Assembly (NCBI GenBank): GCA_025353725.1
Contig: JANXOF010000023.1
Coordinates: 62,001-126,000, forward strand
DNA length: 64,000 nt
Direction of reading: 5' to 3'
DNA from: Polyangiaceae bacterium
GTDB taxonomy: Bacteria > Myxococcota_A > Polyangia > Polyangiales > Polyangiaceae
A program made the translations under genes and the position numbers. Positions 34,440 through 45,508 of this stretch are shown in pieces (within the stretch, counting starts at the first letter, position 1; every line of letters begins with the position of its first letter). Under the pieces are notes generated by a model. The model made no database searches. It was given only the letters and a program-made list of their open reading frames with translations, and had not been told where the DNA came from.

Positions 34440-37004
34440 TTGCCGAATGACCGAGCCCACCTTCCTGACGCGGCCAAGGGGCCATTTTTGTCGCCCGAGC
34501 CGCGCGACTCGGGCAACGGGCGCTCACAGATGGGCGGCTCGCTCCCCGATGTTCGAGCGGCGCACGCGGGCACCTACTTCCTAGGCCGCTACCGCATTGT
34601 CGACGAGCTCGGAGTTGGCGGAATGGCATCCGTGCACCTTGCACGGATGGATGGGCCGGGCGGCTTCCAAAAGTGGGTAGCGATTAAGAAGATCCATCCT
34701 CACTTGGTGGAGGACGAGTCGTTCGTCCAGATGTTCTTGGACGAGGCACGCGTAGCAGCCCGCATCTCGCACCCAAACGTCGCGACCGTCTTCGACCTCG
34801 GCAAGCACGAAGATACGTACTGGATCGCCATGGAGTACCTCCACGGCGAGCCTCTACGTGAGGTCATGCGACGCACCGAAGAGCTCGGCACCGCGATGCC
34901 ACCCGAGATCGCCTGCCGCGTGATCGCCGACGCGGCAGAAGGGCTTCATGCGGCTCACGAACTGCTTGGCAAGCACGGCGAAAAGCTTGGGCTCGTCCAC
35001 CGCGACGTCACGCCTCACAACCTTTTTGTGACCTACGATGGCGTCACAAAGGTCGTCGATTTCGGCATCGCGAAGTTCAGCTCGCGGATGAGCCACACGC
35101 GTGCGGGTACGCTCAAGGGCAAGCTCGCCTACATGAGCCCGGAGCAAGTGCACGGGGAGGCCATCGATCGGCGCACCGATGTTTTTGCGCTCGGAGTCGT
35201 CCTTTGGGAGCTCACAACGGGGCAGCGACTTTTTCGCATGGAGAGCGACCTCGACACGCTCGCGAAAGTCCAGGAGTGTAATGTTCCGCGCCCCTCGACG
35301 CTGATTCGCGGCTATCCGGTTGACCTCGAAAAAATCGTGATGAAAGCGCTCTCGAAGAATCGAGGCGAACGATTCCGTACGGCGCGTGAACTGTCTCGTG
35401 CGCTGCAGTCCCTACTGATGCGGCGCGGACTTTTTATCGCTTCCGATGAGGTCGAGGCGTACACGCAATCGATCTTCAACGACCGGATCCAGAAGCGCGA
35501 GGCGCACTTGCGCTGGGCGGCTGAAGTTACGTCGACGATCAACATCGAGGCCCTCGCGCTAAAGCCCGGACTAGCTCCTGAGGTCACGGGGCGCAGCGAT
35601 ATTCACGCACAGCGCCAAGCACCCCAGAATCGGCTCACAGAAAGAAATTCGGCCCCGGCGGGATCGCCGAACACGCCACCCGTCGCCGACGCGGCAGCGG
35701 CTCGGACCACGCGACAAAGGCCCCCCCCTCCGAGACCTGCCGCAGGGATGTCCGCCGACGCGCGAGTACCCTCGTACGCGCATCAAGAGGTCGGGCGGCA
35801 GCTCGAGGAGCCTCACTCGGCCGACTCTGACGGTCCGACCATTCAAGGACAGACCCCAAGTCTCGAGACGGAATCACCGCCCGACTCAACGCCAAGCGAG
35901 CCACCTACGCTGATGGACCTCTCGCTTCGCCTGAAGCGCGGAGGCGGGCAAGGCTCTGCACCGGCGGCGAGCCCGCCACGACTCGCGCGCGCTCCCGAGG
36001 AATCACATAGCGCTGAGACTCGGGACGAAGATCAGGACGATACGATGGTCGCGCTGACGCGCCCCGAGGCGAATCCGCTCCAGGCACCACCCACATTTCC
36101 TCAGGTCGCTTCGGCATCCACGGGGAGTGGCGTCTCCTCGGGTCCGCCTCCGAGGGCGCGTCCTTCCTCGTTCGGACACACGCTTGGGGGGCTTGGGGAG
36201 CAACGGCTGTCACTCGCGCAACAGCGCAGTCAAGGGCGTACCGATTCACTCCGCGTCAACGCCGACCCGCTGCCTGCGATCGTTCGCCTTAGCGGTCCGG
36301 TCCCCATCGCTCGCCCCAACCAAGGAATCGATGGAGCTCCGCCTCCACCGAACCCGTACACGCCAGCGGTGCCGCGCGTCGCATCGCTTGGGTACGACAA
36401 CCGCACGATGACCATGCAGCGTAAGCGACGTCCACCAGGATGGGTCGTCTTCGCTCTTTCATGCTCCACGGCTCTCCTTTTTGCGGGCGTGCTGATCGCC
36501 ATTGTGTCGTCGACGAGTCGAGAGCCTGTGGCGAAGAAGGGTGCGACAGAACCCTTCGACGTCGCGCGCGCTACGTTCAACTCCGCGATTTCTGTCGCTC
36601 TGACGCCCACGACGCTCCCGACGGCACCGGCACCGGCACCGTTAGCCGCAACGCCGACGACGAGTTCTGCGACGCCGCGCGACGTACCTGTCGTCGCGAG
36701 TGCCCCGACCGCCACGGCTGTGACGCCAAAGCCCACCGTGGTCGCGCTGACTCAACCTGTCACGAATCCGCCTGCGGCCATCAAACCCGCGGGGCTCGGG
36801 ACCATCACCATTGTGTGCATGCCTAAGTGCGACCAAATTACCGACAACGGGGTTTCGCTAGGGGCAGGGCATATCTTCGGTCGCCCCGTTTCTGCAGGGC
36901 GGCATGCCTTGCAACTCTCAGCGCCGAGCGGCGCGCGTAAAAATGTAGTCGTCGACGTCGTAGCGGGTGAAACGAGAGAGGTCCGCATCTCTATGGAAAA
37001 GTAA
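34440..37004 (+). CDS. Ser/Thr protein kinase with C-terminal TM and PEGA domain
   Basis: An 854-residue Hanks-type kinase. Kinase domain at about 50-330: Gly-rich loop LGVGGMASV (58-66), VAIKK with Lys83, Glu in the C-helix (FLDEARVAARISHPNV), catalytic HRDVTPHN (Asp189), DFG at 207-209, and GKLAYMSPEQV near 228. HRDVTPHN instead of HRDLKPEN is the usual Myxococcota-like variant. A long Pro/Ser/Thr linker (about 365-660) then a membrane segment (WVVFALSCSTALLFAGVLI) and a C-terminal PEGA-like domain (LGTITIVCMPKC, GRHALQLSAPSG, VVAGETREVRIS) follow, so the kinase is cytoplasmic with an outside sensor part. Confidence 0.93.
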   Translation: MPNDRAHLPDAAKGPFLSPEPRDSGNGRSQMGGSLPDVRAAHAGTYFLGRYRIVDELGVGGMASVHLARMDGPGGFQKWVAIKKIHPHLVEDESFVQMFLDEARVAARISHPNVATVFDLGKHEDTYWIAMEYLHGEPLREVMRRTEELGTAMPPEIACRVIADAAEGLHAAHELLGKHGEKLGLVHRDVTPHNLFVTYDGVTKVVDFGIAKFSSRMSHTRAGTLKGKLAYMSPEQVHGEAIDRRTDVFALGVVLWELTTGQRLFRMESDLDTLAKVQECNVPRPSTLIRGYPVDLEKIVMKALSKNRGERFRTARELSRALQSLLMRRGLFIASDEVEAYTQSIFNDRIQKREAHLRWAAEVTSTINIEALALKPGLAPEVTGRSDIHAQRQAPQNRLTERNSAPAGSPNTPPVADAAAARTTRQRPPPPRPAAGMSADARVPSYAHQEVGRQLEEPHSADSDGPTIQGQTPSLETESPPDSTPSEPPTLMDLSLRLKRGGGQGSAPAASPPRLARAPEESHSAETRDEDQDDTMVALTRPEANPLQAPPTFPQVASASTGSGVSSGPPPRARPSSFGHTLGGLGEQRLSLAQQRSQGRTDSLRVNADPLPAIVRLSGPVPIARPNQGIDGAPPPPNPYTPAVPRVASLGYDNRTMTMQRKRRPPGWVVFALSCSTALLFAGVLIAIVSSTSREPVAKKGATEPFDVARATFNSAISVALTPTTLPTAPAPAPLAATPTTSSATPRDVPVVASAPTATAVTPKPTVVALTQPVTNPPAAIKPAGLGTITIVCMPKCDQITDNGVSLGAGHIFGRPVSAGRHALQLSAPSGARKNVVVDVVAGETREVRISMEK

Positions 37005-37106
37005 GCCGAGGCAACGTCCGGTGGCTGGACTCAGGCACATCACGCCCGTTGCGCCCGCGCGGGTTACAGCTCACGGTCGGACGGCTCGAACCCGAAAGCC
37101 GATCCA

Positions 37107-37994
37107 ATGAAATCAGGTGCCGTAGCCTCTTTGCTTACCGTGGCTCAGCGATCGTTGGACGGAGAAACCAAGCTCGAACGCGGCTCCGTGCTCCTCGCCG
37201 CCGTCAGCGGCGGTCCTGACTCGATGGCGCTCTTGCACGTTTTGTCGCGCCTCGCATCCCCGCTCGGTCTCGCGATCCACGCCCACGGCGTCGATCACGG
37301 GCTCCGCCCGGCAGCCTCCCGCGAACTCGACGTCGCAGAAGCCTTTTCGCTCAGTGTGAGCGTGCCGTTCTCCCGCACTCAGCTTGCGATCGAGTTCGGC
37401 GGGAACCTTCAAGCGCGAGCCAGGGAAGGACGGTATGCGGCGCTCGCAAAGGCCGCGCACAACGTCGGTGCTCGAGCTATCGCTACGGCGCACCACGCGG
37501 ATGACCGCGCGGAAACCGTTGTGATGCGCCTGTTGCGGGGCGCGGGGCCGCAAGGCCTCGCGGCGCTTCTCCCGCGCTCCCGGCTCGGGGACTCGACGGA
37601 AGGAGAGCTGGAGCTCGTTCGGCCGTTACTGCGCGCGCGACGTGAAGCGTTGCACGCGCACGTGGCACGACATGCGGTCCCGTTTTCCACCGACCCATCC
37701 AACCGTGATCCGCGCTTTCTTCGTGTCCGTGTGCGTCATGACGTGATGCCCCTACTCGAACTGCTTTCGCCCAGCATCGTCGATCACCTTGTCGCTCTCG
37801 CAGACCAGCTCGTGAGCGCGCGCGGCAGCGAAACGACGTCTTTTCCCATGCCTCGGTCGACACAGGTGGCCCTCGCAGAGCTCGCTCGAACACGGTCGAA
37901 GACAGCTCGAGTCTGGCTTCCAGGCGGACTCGTCGCGGCGGTCGACCCGAAAGCGCGGCCGACGGCTGATGTCGCCCTCGAAGAAGATCCGTAA
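37107..37994 (+). CDS. tilS: tRNA(Ile)-lysidine synthetase
   Basis: A 295-residue TilS with the PP-loop SGGPDS at 34-39 and the family segments HAHGVDHGLRP near 56, FGGNLQARAREGRYAALA near 100, ATAHHADDRAETVVMRLLRG near 128, and RPLLRARREALHAHVARH near 175. It changes C34 to lysidine in the AUA-reading tRNA-Ile. It is shorter than the E. coli enzyme and lacks a clear C-terminal TilS_C domain. It is followed by ftsH on the same strand, a gene order seen in many bacteria. Confidence 0.92.
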   Translation: MKSGAVASLLTVAQRSLDGETKLERGSVLLAAVSGGPDSMALLHVLSRLASPLGLAIHAHGVDHGLRPAASRELDVAEAFSLSVSVPFSRTQLAIEFGGNLQARAREGRYAALAKAAHNVGARAIATAHHADDRAETVVMRLLRGAGPQGLAALLPRSRLGDSTEGELELVRPLLRARREALHAHVARHAVPFSTDPSNRDPRFLRVRVRHDVMPLLELLSPSIVDHLVALADQLVSARGSETTSFPMPRSTQVALAELARTRSKTARVWLPGGLVAAVDPKARPTADVALEEDP

Positions 37995-38306
37995 CGCCAA
38001 GGTTTCGCACGGGGCCTTCGCTGGTTATGGTGGACGAGACGCGGTGCGGCCCTACACCATGGCGGGTCAGTGAAGCGTGTTCGTGATCAAGATTCCCGTT
38101 CGAGGCTCCTGTTCAATGACCGTGTTCCGTTCTCGTTTTTGTCCTCGTCCGCTCGTGCTGACAGCCCGACCCTTCGGCCCCTTCGGCCCCTTCGGCCATC
38201 GAGCGTTACCCGTACCCTCGGTTCCCCCCCTTTTGATTCGCACAACCGCACAACCGTACAAGACGCTCGGCATCCGACGTAGTAGTCTTAAGAGACCGAG
38301 GCCAAC
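37995..38306. other. tilS-ftsH intergenic region with short repeats
   Basis: A 312-base stretch without a supported gene. It contains three exact copies of the 9-base unit CCCTTCGGC at 38170-38196 and a smaller repeat (unit CGCACAAC, CGCACAACCG) near 38237-38260. The stretch before GTG 38307 has AGAGACCGAGGCC but no strong ribosome site. Confidence 0.6.
38170..38196. repeat. 9-base tandem repeat, unit CCCTTCGGC
   Basis: Three exact copies of CCCTTCGGC between tilS and ftsH. Not obviously coding, but it has the same unit length and copy number as the tracts in purE and at 29476. Confidence 0.9.
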
Positions 38307-40250
<1,944 letters not shown>

Positions 40251-40309
40251 GGTAGTTCACGGCATCCTCGTGGATCTCATCGGTCTCGAGAATCACGAAA
40301 GTTAGATGG

Positions 40310-40339
40310 CGGCCAACGAAGAAGTTCGTTGGCCGTTTT
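40310..40339 (+). terminator. Rho-independent terminator after ftsH
   Basis: An 11-base perfect stem, CGGCCAACGAA pairing with TTCGTTGGCCG, around the 4-base loop GAAG, followed by TTTT. It lies 59 bases after the ftsH stop and about 125 bases before gap, so it should end the tilS-ftsH transcript and separate it from the glycolysis operon. Confidence 0.9.
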
Positions 40340-40463
40340 GCCTTAATCAAATCTCGAGCGGCGTTGTTCTCTTTTAGAGAATCGCTCCTCTCTTGCTCCA
40401 AAGTTAGGCCCCGACTAGAGTTCGCGGCGCTTAGAAACCGGACACAGGAGCGAAAGAAGAGTC

Positions 40464-41480
40464 ATGGCCACGAAGATCGCGATCAACGGATTCGGACGCA
40501 TCGGTCGGTGCATCGTGCGGGCACTCCACGAGCGCAAGATCACGGACCTCGAGATCGTTGCCATCAACGACCTCACCGACGCGAAAACGCTGGCGCACCT
40601 CTACAACTACGACACGGTTCACGGCCGCGCAGAGCCTCGCGCGGAGGCCACGGAGAACACGTTCGCCATCGCCGGCAAGGCCATCAAAATTGTCGCGGAG
40701 CGAGACCCTGCCAAACTTCCGTGGAAGTCTCTCGGTGTCGACATCGTGCTCGAGTGCACCGGTCTGTTCACGGACAAGGAAAGCGCCTCGGCCCACATCA
40801 CTGCAGGCGCCAAGAAGGTCATCATTTCGGCGCCCGCCAAGAACCACGACGCGACCATCGTGCTCGGCGTCAACACCGAAGTGTACGATTCCGCCAAACA
40901 CGCGGTCATCTCCTGCGGCTCCTGCACCACCAACTGCCTCGCCCCCGTCGCGAAGGTCCTTCACGACTCGTTCGGCGTGAAGCGTGCGCTCATGACGACC
41001 GTGCACTCGTACACGAACGACCAAGCCGTCCTCGATATCCCTCACCGGAAGGGCGATCTGAGACGCGCACGGGCCGCCGCGCAAAATATGATTCCGTCGT
41101 CCACCGGCGCCGCGAAGGCACTCGCCGAGGTCATTCCGGCGCTCAAAGGGAAGTTCGATGGCCAAGCCATCCGCGTTCCGACCATGGACGTGAGCGTCGT
41201 CGATCTCACGTTCGAGACCGAGCGACCACTCACGAAAGAGTCACTTCACGCCGCGATCAAGGCTGCCTCGGAAGGTCCGATGAGGAACATTCTCGGGTTC
41301 ACCGAAGAGCCTCTCGTATCGAGCGACTTCATCGGCGACCCGCGTTCGTCCATTTTTGACGCTACGGTGACGCAAGTCATGGGCGACAACTTTGCGAAAA
41401 TCATGAGCTGGTACGACAACGAGTGGGGGTTCTCAAATCGCATGGTTGAACTTTCGCAACTCGTCGCCTCGAAGCTCTGA
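40464..41480 (+). CDS. gap: Glyceraldehyde-3-phosphate dehydrogenase
   Basis: A 338-residue GAPDH. Rossmann start [23 protein letters not shown] near 35-40 (Asp typical of NAD use), catalytic SCTTNC with Cys154 and the partner TTVHSYT with His181, [10 protein letters not shown] near 213. It oxidises glyceraldehyde-3-phosphate with phosphate. It is the first gene of gap-pgk-tpiA-secG; pgk begins 14 bases after its stop, so the glycolytic genes are one operon. A ribosome site AGGAGCGAAAGAAGAG is visible at about 40446. Confidence 0.96.
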   Translation: MATKIAINGFGRIGRCIVRALHERKITDLEIVAINDLTDAKTLAHLYNYDTVHGRAEPRAEATENTFAIAGKAIKIVAERDPAKLPWKSLGVDIVLECTGLFTDKESASAHITAGAKKVIISAPAKNHDATIVLGVNTEVYDSAKHAVISCGSCTTNCLAPVAKVLHDSFGVKRALMTTVHSYTNDQAVLDIPHRKGDLRRARAAAQNMIPSSTGAAKALAEVIPALKGKFDGQAIRVPTMDVSVVDLTFETERPLTKESLHAAIKAASEGPMRNILGFTEEPLVSSDFIGDPRSSIFDATVTQVMGDNFAKIMSWYDNEWGFSNRMVELSQLVASKL

Positions 41481-41493
41481 GCCGCCGCACCCC

Positions 41494-42741
41494 ATGACCA
41501 CGCTCGCAGGCATCACGACGATCAAAGACCTTCCGATCGAGAACAAACGCGTCTTCATCCGTGTCGACTTCAACGTTCCGCTCGAGGAGCAGCCGGACGG
41601 CGCGCAGGTGATTACGGACGACGCACGCATCGTCCAGGCGCTTCCGACGATCCGTCATGCCCTCGAGCGCGGCGCTCGAATCATTCTGGCAAGCCACCTT
41701 GGGCGTCCGCGTCACCCGAGCCCGTCGAACGACCCGAAGCTTTCGCTCGAGCCGTGCGGGTCGCGGCTCGCCGAGCTCCTAGGCGTCGAGGTGCACATGC
41801 CCGAAGACTGCATCGGAGACGCCGCTAAGAAAGTGGTCTTCGACCTTCGACCGGGCCAGGTATGCCTGCTCGAAAACCTTCGATTCCACCCCGAAGAGGA
41901 GAAGAACGACGACGCCTTCGCGCAGAAGCTTGCTGAGCTCTGCGACGTTTACGTCGATGACGCGTTCGGAGCTGTGCATCGCGCGCACGCCTCGGTACAC
42001 GCACTACCGAAGCTTATCCGCGAACGTGGCTGCGGTTTTCTCCTCGAAAAGGAGATCGCCGCACTGAGCAAAATCGTCGACAGCCCCGAACGCCCGTTCC
42101 TCGCCATCTTGGGCGGCGCGAAGGTGTCCGACAAGATAGCTGTTCTCGAGTCGCTTTTGGAGCGCGTGAACGCGCTGGTCATTGGCGGGGCGATGGCAAA
42201 TACGTTTCTCGCGGCCCAAGGAGTTGAACTTCAGGCCTCGAAGATCGAAGACGACCGACGTGCGCTCGCCCGAACCATCCTCGATAAAGCGCGCGAAAAG
42301 AAGGTCACTGTCCTCCTTCCCGTCGACCTCGTGGTCGCTTCCAATCTGCACTCCCCCGCGGGTCAGGTGGTTGACGTAGGAGCCGTTCCCGAAGGCCACA
42401 TGGCGCTCGACATTGGCCCGAAGTCGGTTGCACTCTTCGAGGCCGCCATCGCTTCGGCAAAGACCGTATTCTGGAACGGTCCAATGGGCCTTTTTGAACG
42501 AGCCCCATTTGCCCACGGCACGTTCGCTGTCGCTCGGGCGCTCGCTGAATCCTCCGCGTTTACCGTGATTGGTGGCGGCGATAGCGCCGCGGCAGTGAAA
42601 GACGCCGGCGAGGGAGTGGCCGCAAAATTCAGCCATATTTCCACGGGTGGTGGAGCCTCACTTGAGCTTATCGAGGGCAAAAAATTGCCTGGGATTGAGG
42701 TGCTTCGCCGGCAAGAGTCCGCGACGAGCAGCTCGGTCTGA
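41494..42741 (+). CDS. pgk: Phosphoglycerate kinase
   Basis: A 415-residue phosphoglycerate kinase started at ATG 41494; an upstream in-frame start inside gap is not needed. Family marks: [14 protein letters not shown] near 20, [10 protein letters not shown] near 66 (substrate site), [16 protein letters not shown] near 121, [14 protein letters not shown] near 204, WNGPMGLFE near 330, [10 protein letters not shown] near 363 (nucleotide site). It makes ATP from 1,3-bisphosphoglycerate. It lies between gap and tpiA on the same strand with short spacers. Confidence 0.96.
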   Translation: MTTLAGITTIKDLPIENKRVFIRVDFNVPLEEQPDGAQVITDDARIVQALPTIRHALERGARIILASHLGRPRHPSPSNDPKLSLEPCGSRLAELLGVEVHMPEDCIGDAAKKVVFDLRPGQVCLLENLRFHPEEEKNDDAFAQKLAELCDVYVDDAFGAVHRAHASVHALPKLIRERGCGFLLEKEIAALSKIVDSPERPFLAILGGAKVSDKIAVLESLLERVNALVIGGAMANTFLAAQGVELQASKIEDDRRALARTILDKAREKKVTVLLPVDLVVASNLHSPAGQVVDVGAVPEGHMALDIGPKSVALFEAAIASAKTVFWNGPMGLFERAPFAHGTFAVARALAESSAFTVIGGGDSAAAVKDAGEGVAAKFSHISTGGGASLELIEGKKLPGIEVLRRQESATSSSV

Positions 42742-42759
42742 GGTAGGTTTCCGGAAACC

Positions 42760-43551
42760 ATGGCATCCGCGCAACCGACACGCCGACTCCGCAGACCTCT
42801 GATTGTCGGCAATTGGAAGATGTACAAGGGGGGCCGCGCCGGCATCGAGCTCGCTGAGGCGTGCGTTGGGTTCGCGCGTGACTTACGTGACGTCGACGTC
42901 GTCGTGGCGCCGCCGTACACGGCGTTAGCCGCGGTCGCTGAGACGCTCGACGGCTCCCCCGTGAGCCTGAGCGCGCAAAACCTTTACCCCGCGAGCGAAG
43001 GCGCGTTCACAGGCGAAGTGAGCGGCGCGATGCTCGAAGAATGCGGCTGCACCTGGGTAATCATAGGCCACAGCGAGCGCCGCCAGGTCTTCGGCGAGTC
43101 GAACGCACTGGTGGCGGACAAGGCAGCCGCGGCCCTGCGGCACAATCTTGTGCCCATCCTGTGCGTCGGCGAAACACTCAAGGAGCGCGCGTCGGGTGAA
43201 ACGTTGGGTATCGTCGAGCGGCAGGTCGAGGCCTTCCTCGACATCATTGCTCAGTCGACGAAGCCCGTAGCTATCGCGTACGAGCCCGTGTGGGCCATTG
43301 GCACGGGTCGCACAGCCGGCCCCAGCGAGGCGGAAGAGGTTCATGCCGCGATTCGATCATGGCTCTTTAAAAAGGACCCAGCCCTCGCCGACCGGACGAG
43401 AATTCTGTACGGCGGGTCCGTGAAACCAGAAAACGCCAGCGCGCTGTTGGCGTGCCCGAATGTGGATGGCGCCCTCGTCGGTGGGGCAAGCTTGGACGCA
43501 GCATCGTTCGGTGCTATCGCCTCCGCCGCAGCGGTCACGCCGGCGACGTAG
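42760..43551 (+). CDS. tpiA: Triosephosphate isomerase
   Basis: A 263-residue TIM barrel. Active-site residues Asn18 and Lys20 (GNWKM), His104 (IIGHSERR), Glu175 (AYEPVWAIGTG), and the phosphate-binding YGGSVKP and GGASLDA near the end. It interconverts dihydroxyacetone phosphate and glyceraldehyde-3-phosphate. A Lys/Arg-rich N-terminal extension of about 10 residues precedes the core. Third gene of gap-pgk-tpiA-secG. Confidence 0.96.
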   Translation: MASAQPTRRLRRPLIVGNWKMYKGGRAGIELAEACVGFARDLRDVDVVVAPPYTALAAVAETLDGSPVSLSAQNLYPASEGAFTGEVSGAMLEECGCTWVIIGHSERRQVFGESNALVADKAAAALRHNLVPILCVGETLKERASGETLGIVERQVEAFLDIIAQSTKPVAIAYEPVWAIGTGRTAGPSEAEEVHAAIRSWLFKKDPALADRTRILYGGSVKPENASALLACPNVDGALVGGASLDAASFGAIASAAAVTPAT

Positions 43552-43585
43552 CTCGGGACGCGAAACTCGAAAAGTCCAAAAGTCC

Positions 43586-43993
43586 ATGCTCAGCACGTTC
43601 GTCACTATCATTCACATCTTCGTATGCCTTGTGCTCATGTTTGTCGTTCTCCTGCAGCAGGGGAAGGGCGGCGGGATGGGGTCCGCTTTCGGCGGAGCCT
43701 CGGCGCAAGTGTTCGGCGGCAGCGGCGCGGGGAACCTTTTGACCCGCGCGACCGCGATTTGCGCCGGAATCTTTATGCTCACCAGCGTAAGTCTTGCTTA
43801 CATGTCGTCGTCCGGCGACCGCGCGCTCCGTGCAAAGGTGTCCGAGGAGCAAAGCAAGATCAAAGACCGCGGCACGAAGCGAGAATCAACCGCGGTAACG
43901 CCTTCGCCGAGTGGGGCGAGCAGCGCGAGTCCGGCGCGCGATACACCGCCGCCAACGGGTTCAGGCGCGCCTGCCCCGGCGCCGAGCCCCTAG
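43586..43993 (+). CDS. secG: Preprotein translocase subunit SecG
   Basis: A 135-residue SecG. Residues 1-80 have the two-helix fold: FVTIIHIFVCLVLMFVVLLQ, then the conserved QGKGGGMGSAFGG loop, GGSGAGNLLTRAT and the second membrane helix (AICAGIFMLTSVSLAYM). The rest is a Ser/Pro/Ala/Lys-rich tail. It is an accessory part of the SecYEG export channel. The tpiA-secG order is conserved in many bacteria. Start ATG 43586, 34 bases after tpiA. Confidence 0.92.
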   Translation: MLSTFVTIIHIFVCLVLMFVVLLQQGKGGGMGSAFGGASAQVFGGSGAGNLLTRATAICAGIFMLTSVSLAYMSSSGDRALRAKVSEEQSKIKDRGTKRESTAVTPSPSGASSASPARDTPPPTGSGAPAPAPSP

Positions 43994-44067
43994 GCAAGTT
44001 TTCGCGGGCCGGTTAGAAGCGTGGGCCAGTTCCGAGCTGGGATGGTGAGTGAACCCGCCCTGCTCGT

Positions 44068-45495
44068 GTGGTTAGCGGACGCGGACGCGGTTTGACGCCG
44101 AATCCGCAGCGTGCGGTTCGCGACCGGCACGTCACCGTTCGCGACGTCGCGGGCGGCGTGGCCGTTGCCCTGGTCCACGCGGGCCTCTGCGCTCTCGTGC
44201 TCGTCGTGGGCTTCGACCACATCTCGGACGACGACTTCGCGCGGGTGACGATAGCCCAAGCCTTTGCCCACTCCCCCAGGCTCGATCCAAGCGGAACGAG
44301 TTGGCTGCCGTTTCCGTTCTGGACCCTCGGCAGCGTGATGACCGTGATCGGCCGCTCGCTCGCCGCGGCGCGCATGGCATCCATAGGTTTTTCGAGTTGC
44401 GGGTTTGGGGTGTTCTATCTCGCGCTTCGCATCGCTCGCATCCGCCGTTCGCGTGCGATGGCCGGAGTCGCGCTTGCCGCTCTCTCACCCTGGACTCTTT
44501 GGCTGGGCGCGGCCACGGTGCCGGAGTCGCTGACGGCGACCTTGAGCGCGGCGGCAGCGATCGCACTCGGAAGCGCTTCGACGGGGACACCGAAAACCCG
44601 AGGCAGCCAGATCCCGTTCGCCGTCGGGATGTTGGCCGCTTGCTTGTCACGCTACGAGGCGTGGCCCGTCGCGGCGATGCTCGCGCTGGTGGTTGGTTGG
44701 CGAACTTTCCGCGTGCGGCTCGTTCGCAACCCGAACGAAGTTTGCGCGCCGACGCGTTTCGTCGCGCTCGTGACCGTCGCCATTCTAAGTGCAGGGCCTC
44801 TCGTTTGGATGACATGGAACTGCCGCGTTCATGGCGACGCGCTCCACTTTTTCGAACGCGTCAGCCGCTTCAAGCGCGCGTTGGGCGAAGGCTCTTCGGA
44901 TACGGTCGAGGCGCTTCTTTTCTACCCTCGCCTGCTCGTCACGATGCGGCCCGAACTCGTCGTCGGATTTTTGTGCGCTTTTACGGCGCTAAGAGGCTTC
45001 AAGGTTTCGATCGACGAGTGCGCCCATCGCTGGCGAATCCCTCTGCTTTGCGCCGTGGCTCAGGTCGGTTTCCTTGCCTACGGCAACGCGCACGATGGTG
45101 CCCCCACGCACCACGGCGAGCGCGCGCTCCTTGGGGTGGTGCTCCTTTTCGCCGCGTGCACCGCGGACGTGGTCGCCGAGGCCGCGCCCGTCCTGTGGAG
45201 GTGGTCGCGACCGACCGCTGCGGCGGGAGGTTTCGTCCTCGTCGCGTTGTGGCTCGGAGCTACGGTTGCCACGCTCCGCGCGATGCCAGGCACGGGCACG
45301 GCCGATCGGCGCGCGCAGGTGGCAGCCGGCGACACGTTGCGCCGTGAGGGCGCCTCCAGACTCCAACTCACGCCGTGCGCCTACGAGCACTTCGCGCTGA
45401 TCGCGGCCTACGAAGCTCCAGAAAACGTCACGGTTTACACGCCCTCGGGTGGACCACGCGTCACGTCCACATGCCCAGCGGTCGAACGTCGGTGA
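44068..45495 (+). CDS. GT-C-like membrane glycosyltransferase
   Basis: A 475-residue polytopic protein (about ten membrane segments). After the first segment the loop HISDDDFARVTIAQAFAHSP has the acidic cluster typical of GT-C enzymes, and LDPSGTSWLPFPFW follows. It resembles mannosyltransferase/arabinosyltransferase-like proteins that use polyprenyl sugars; the exact substrate is unknown. The start is a GTG. It precedes the first PRMT-like gene by 13 bases, so it is probably in one transcript with it. Compare the other GT-C-like protein at 3436, which does not look closely related. Confidence 0.65.
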   Translation: MVSGRGRGLTPNPQRAVRDRHVTVRDVAGGVAVALVHAGLCALVLVVGFDHISDDDFARVTIAQAFAHSPRLDPSGTSWLPFPFWTLGSVMTVIGRSLAAARMASIGFSSCGFGVFYLALRIARIRRSRAMAGVALAALSPWTLWLGAATVPESLTATLSAAAAIALGSASTGTPKTRGSQIPFAVGMLAACLSRYEAWPVAAMLALVVGWRTFRVRLVRNPNEVCAPTRFVALVTVAILSAGPLVWMTWNCRVHGDALHFFERVSRFKRALGEGSSDTVEALLFYPRLLVTMRPELVVGFLCAFTALRGFKVSIDECAHRWRIPLLCAVAQVGFLAYGNAHDGAPTHHGERALLGVVLLFAACTADVVAEAAPVLWRWSRPTAAAGGFVLVALWLGATVATLRAMPGTGTADRRAQVAAGDTLRREGASRLQLTPCAYEHFALIAAYEAPENVTVYTPSGGPRVTSTCPAVERR

Positions 45496-45508
45496 TATAC
45501 CCCTCCCG

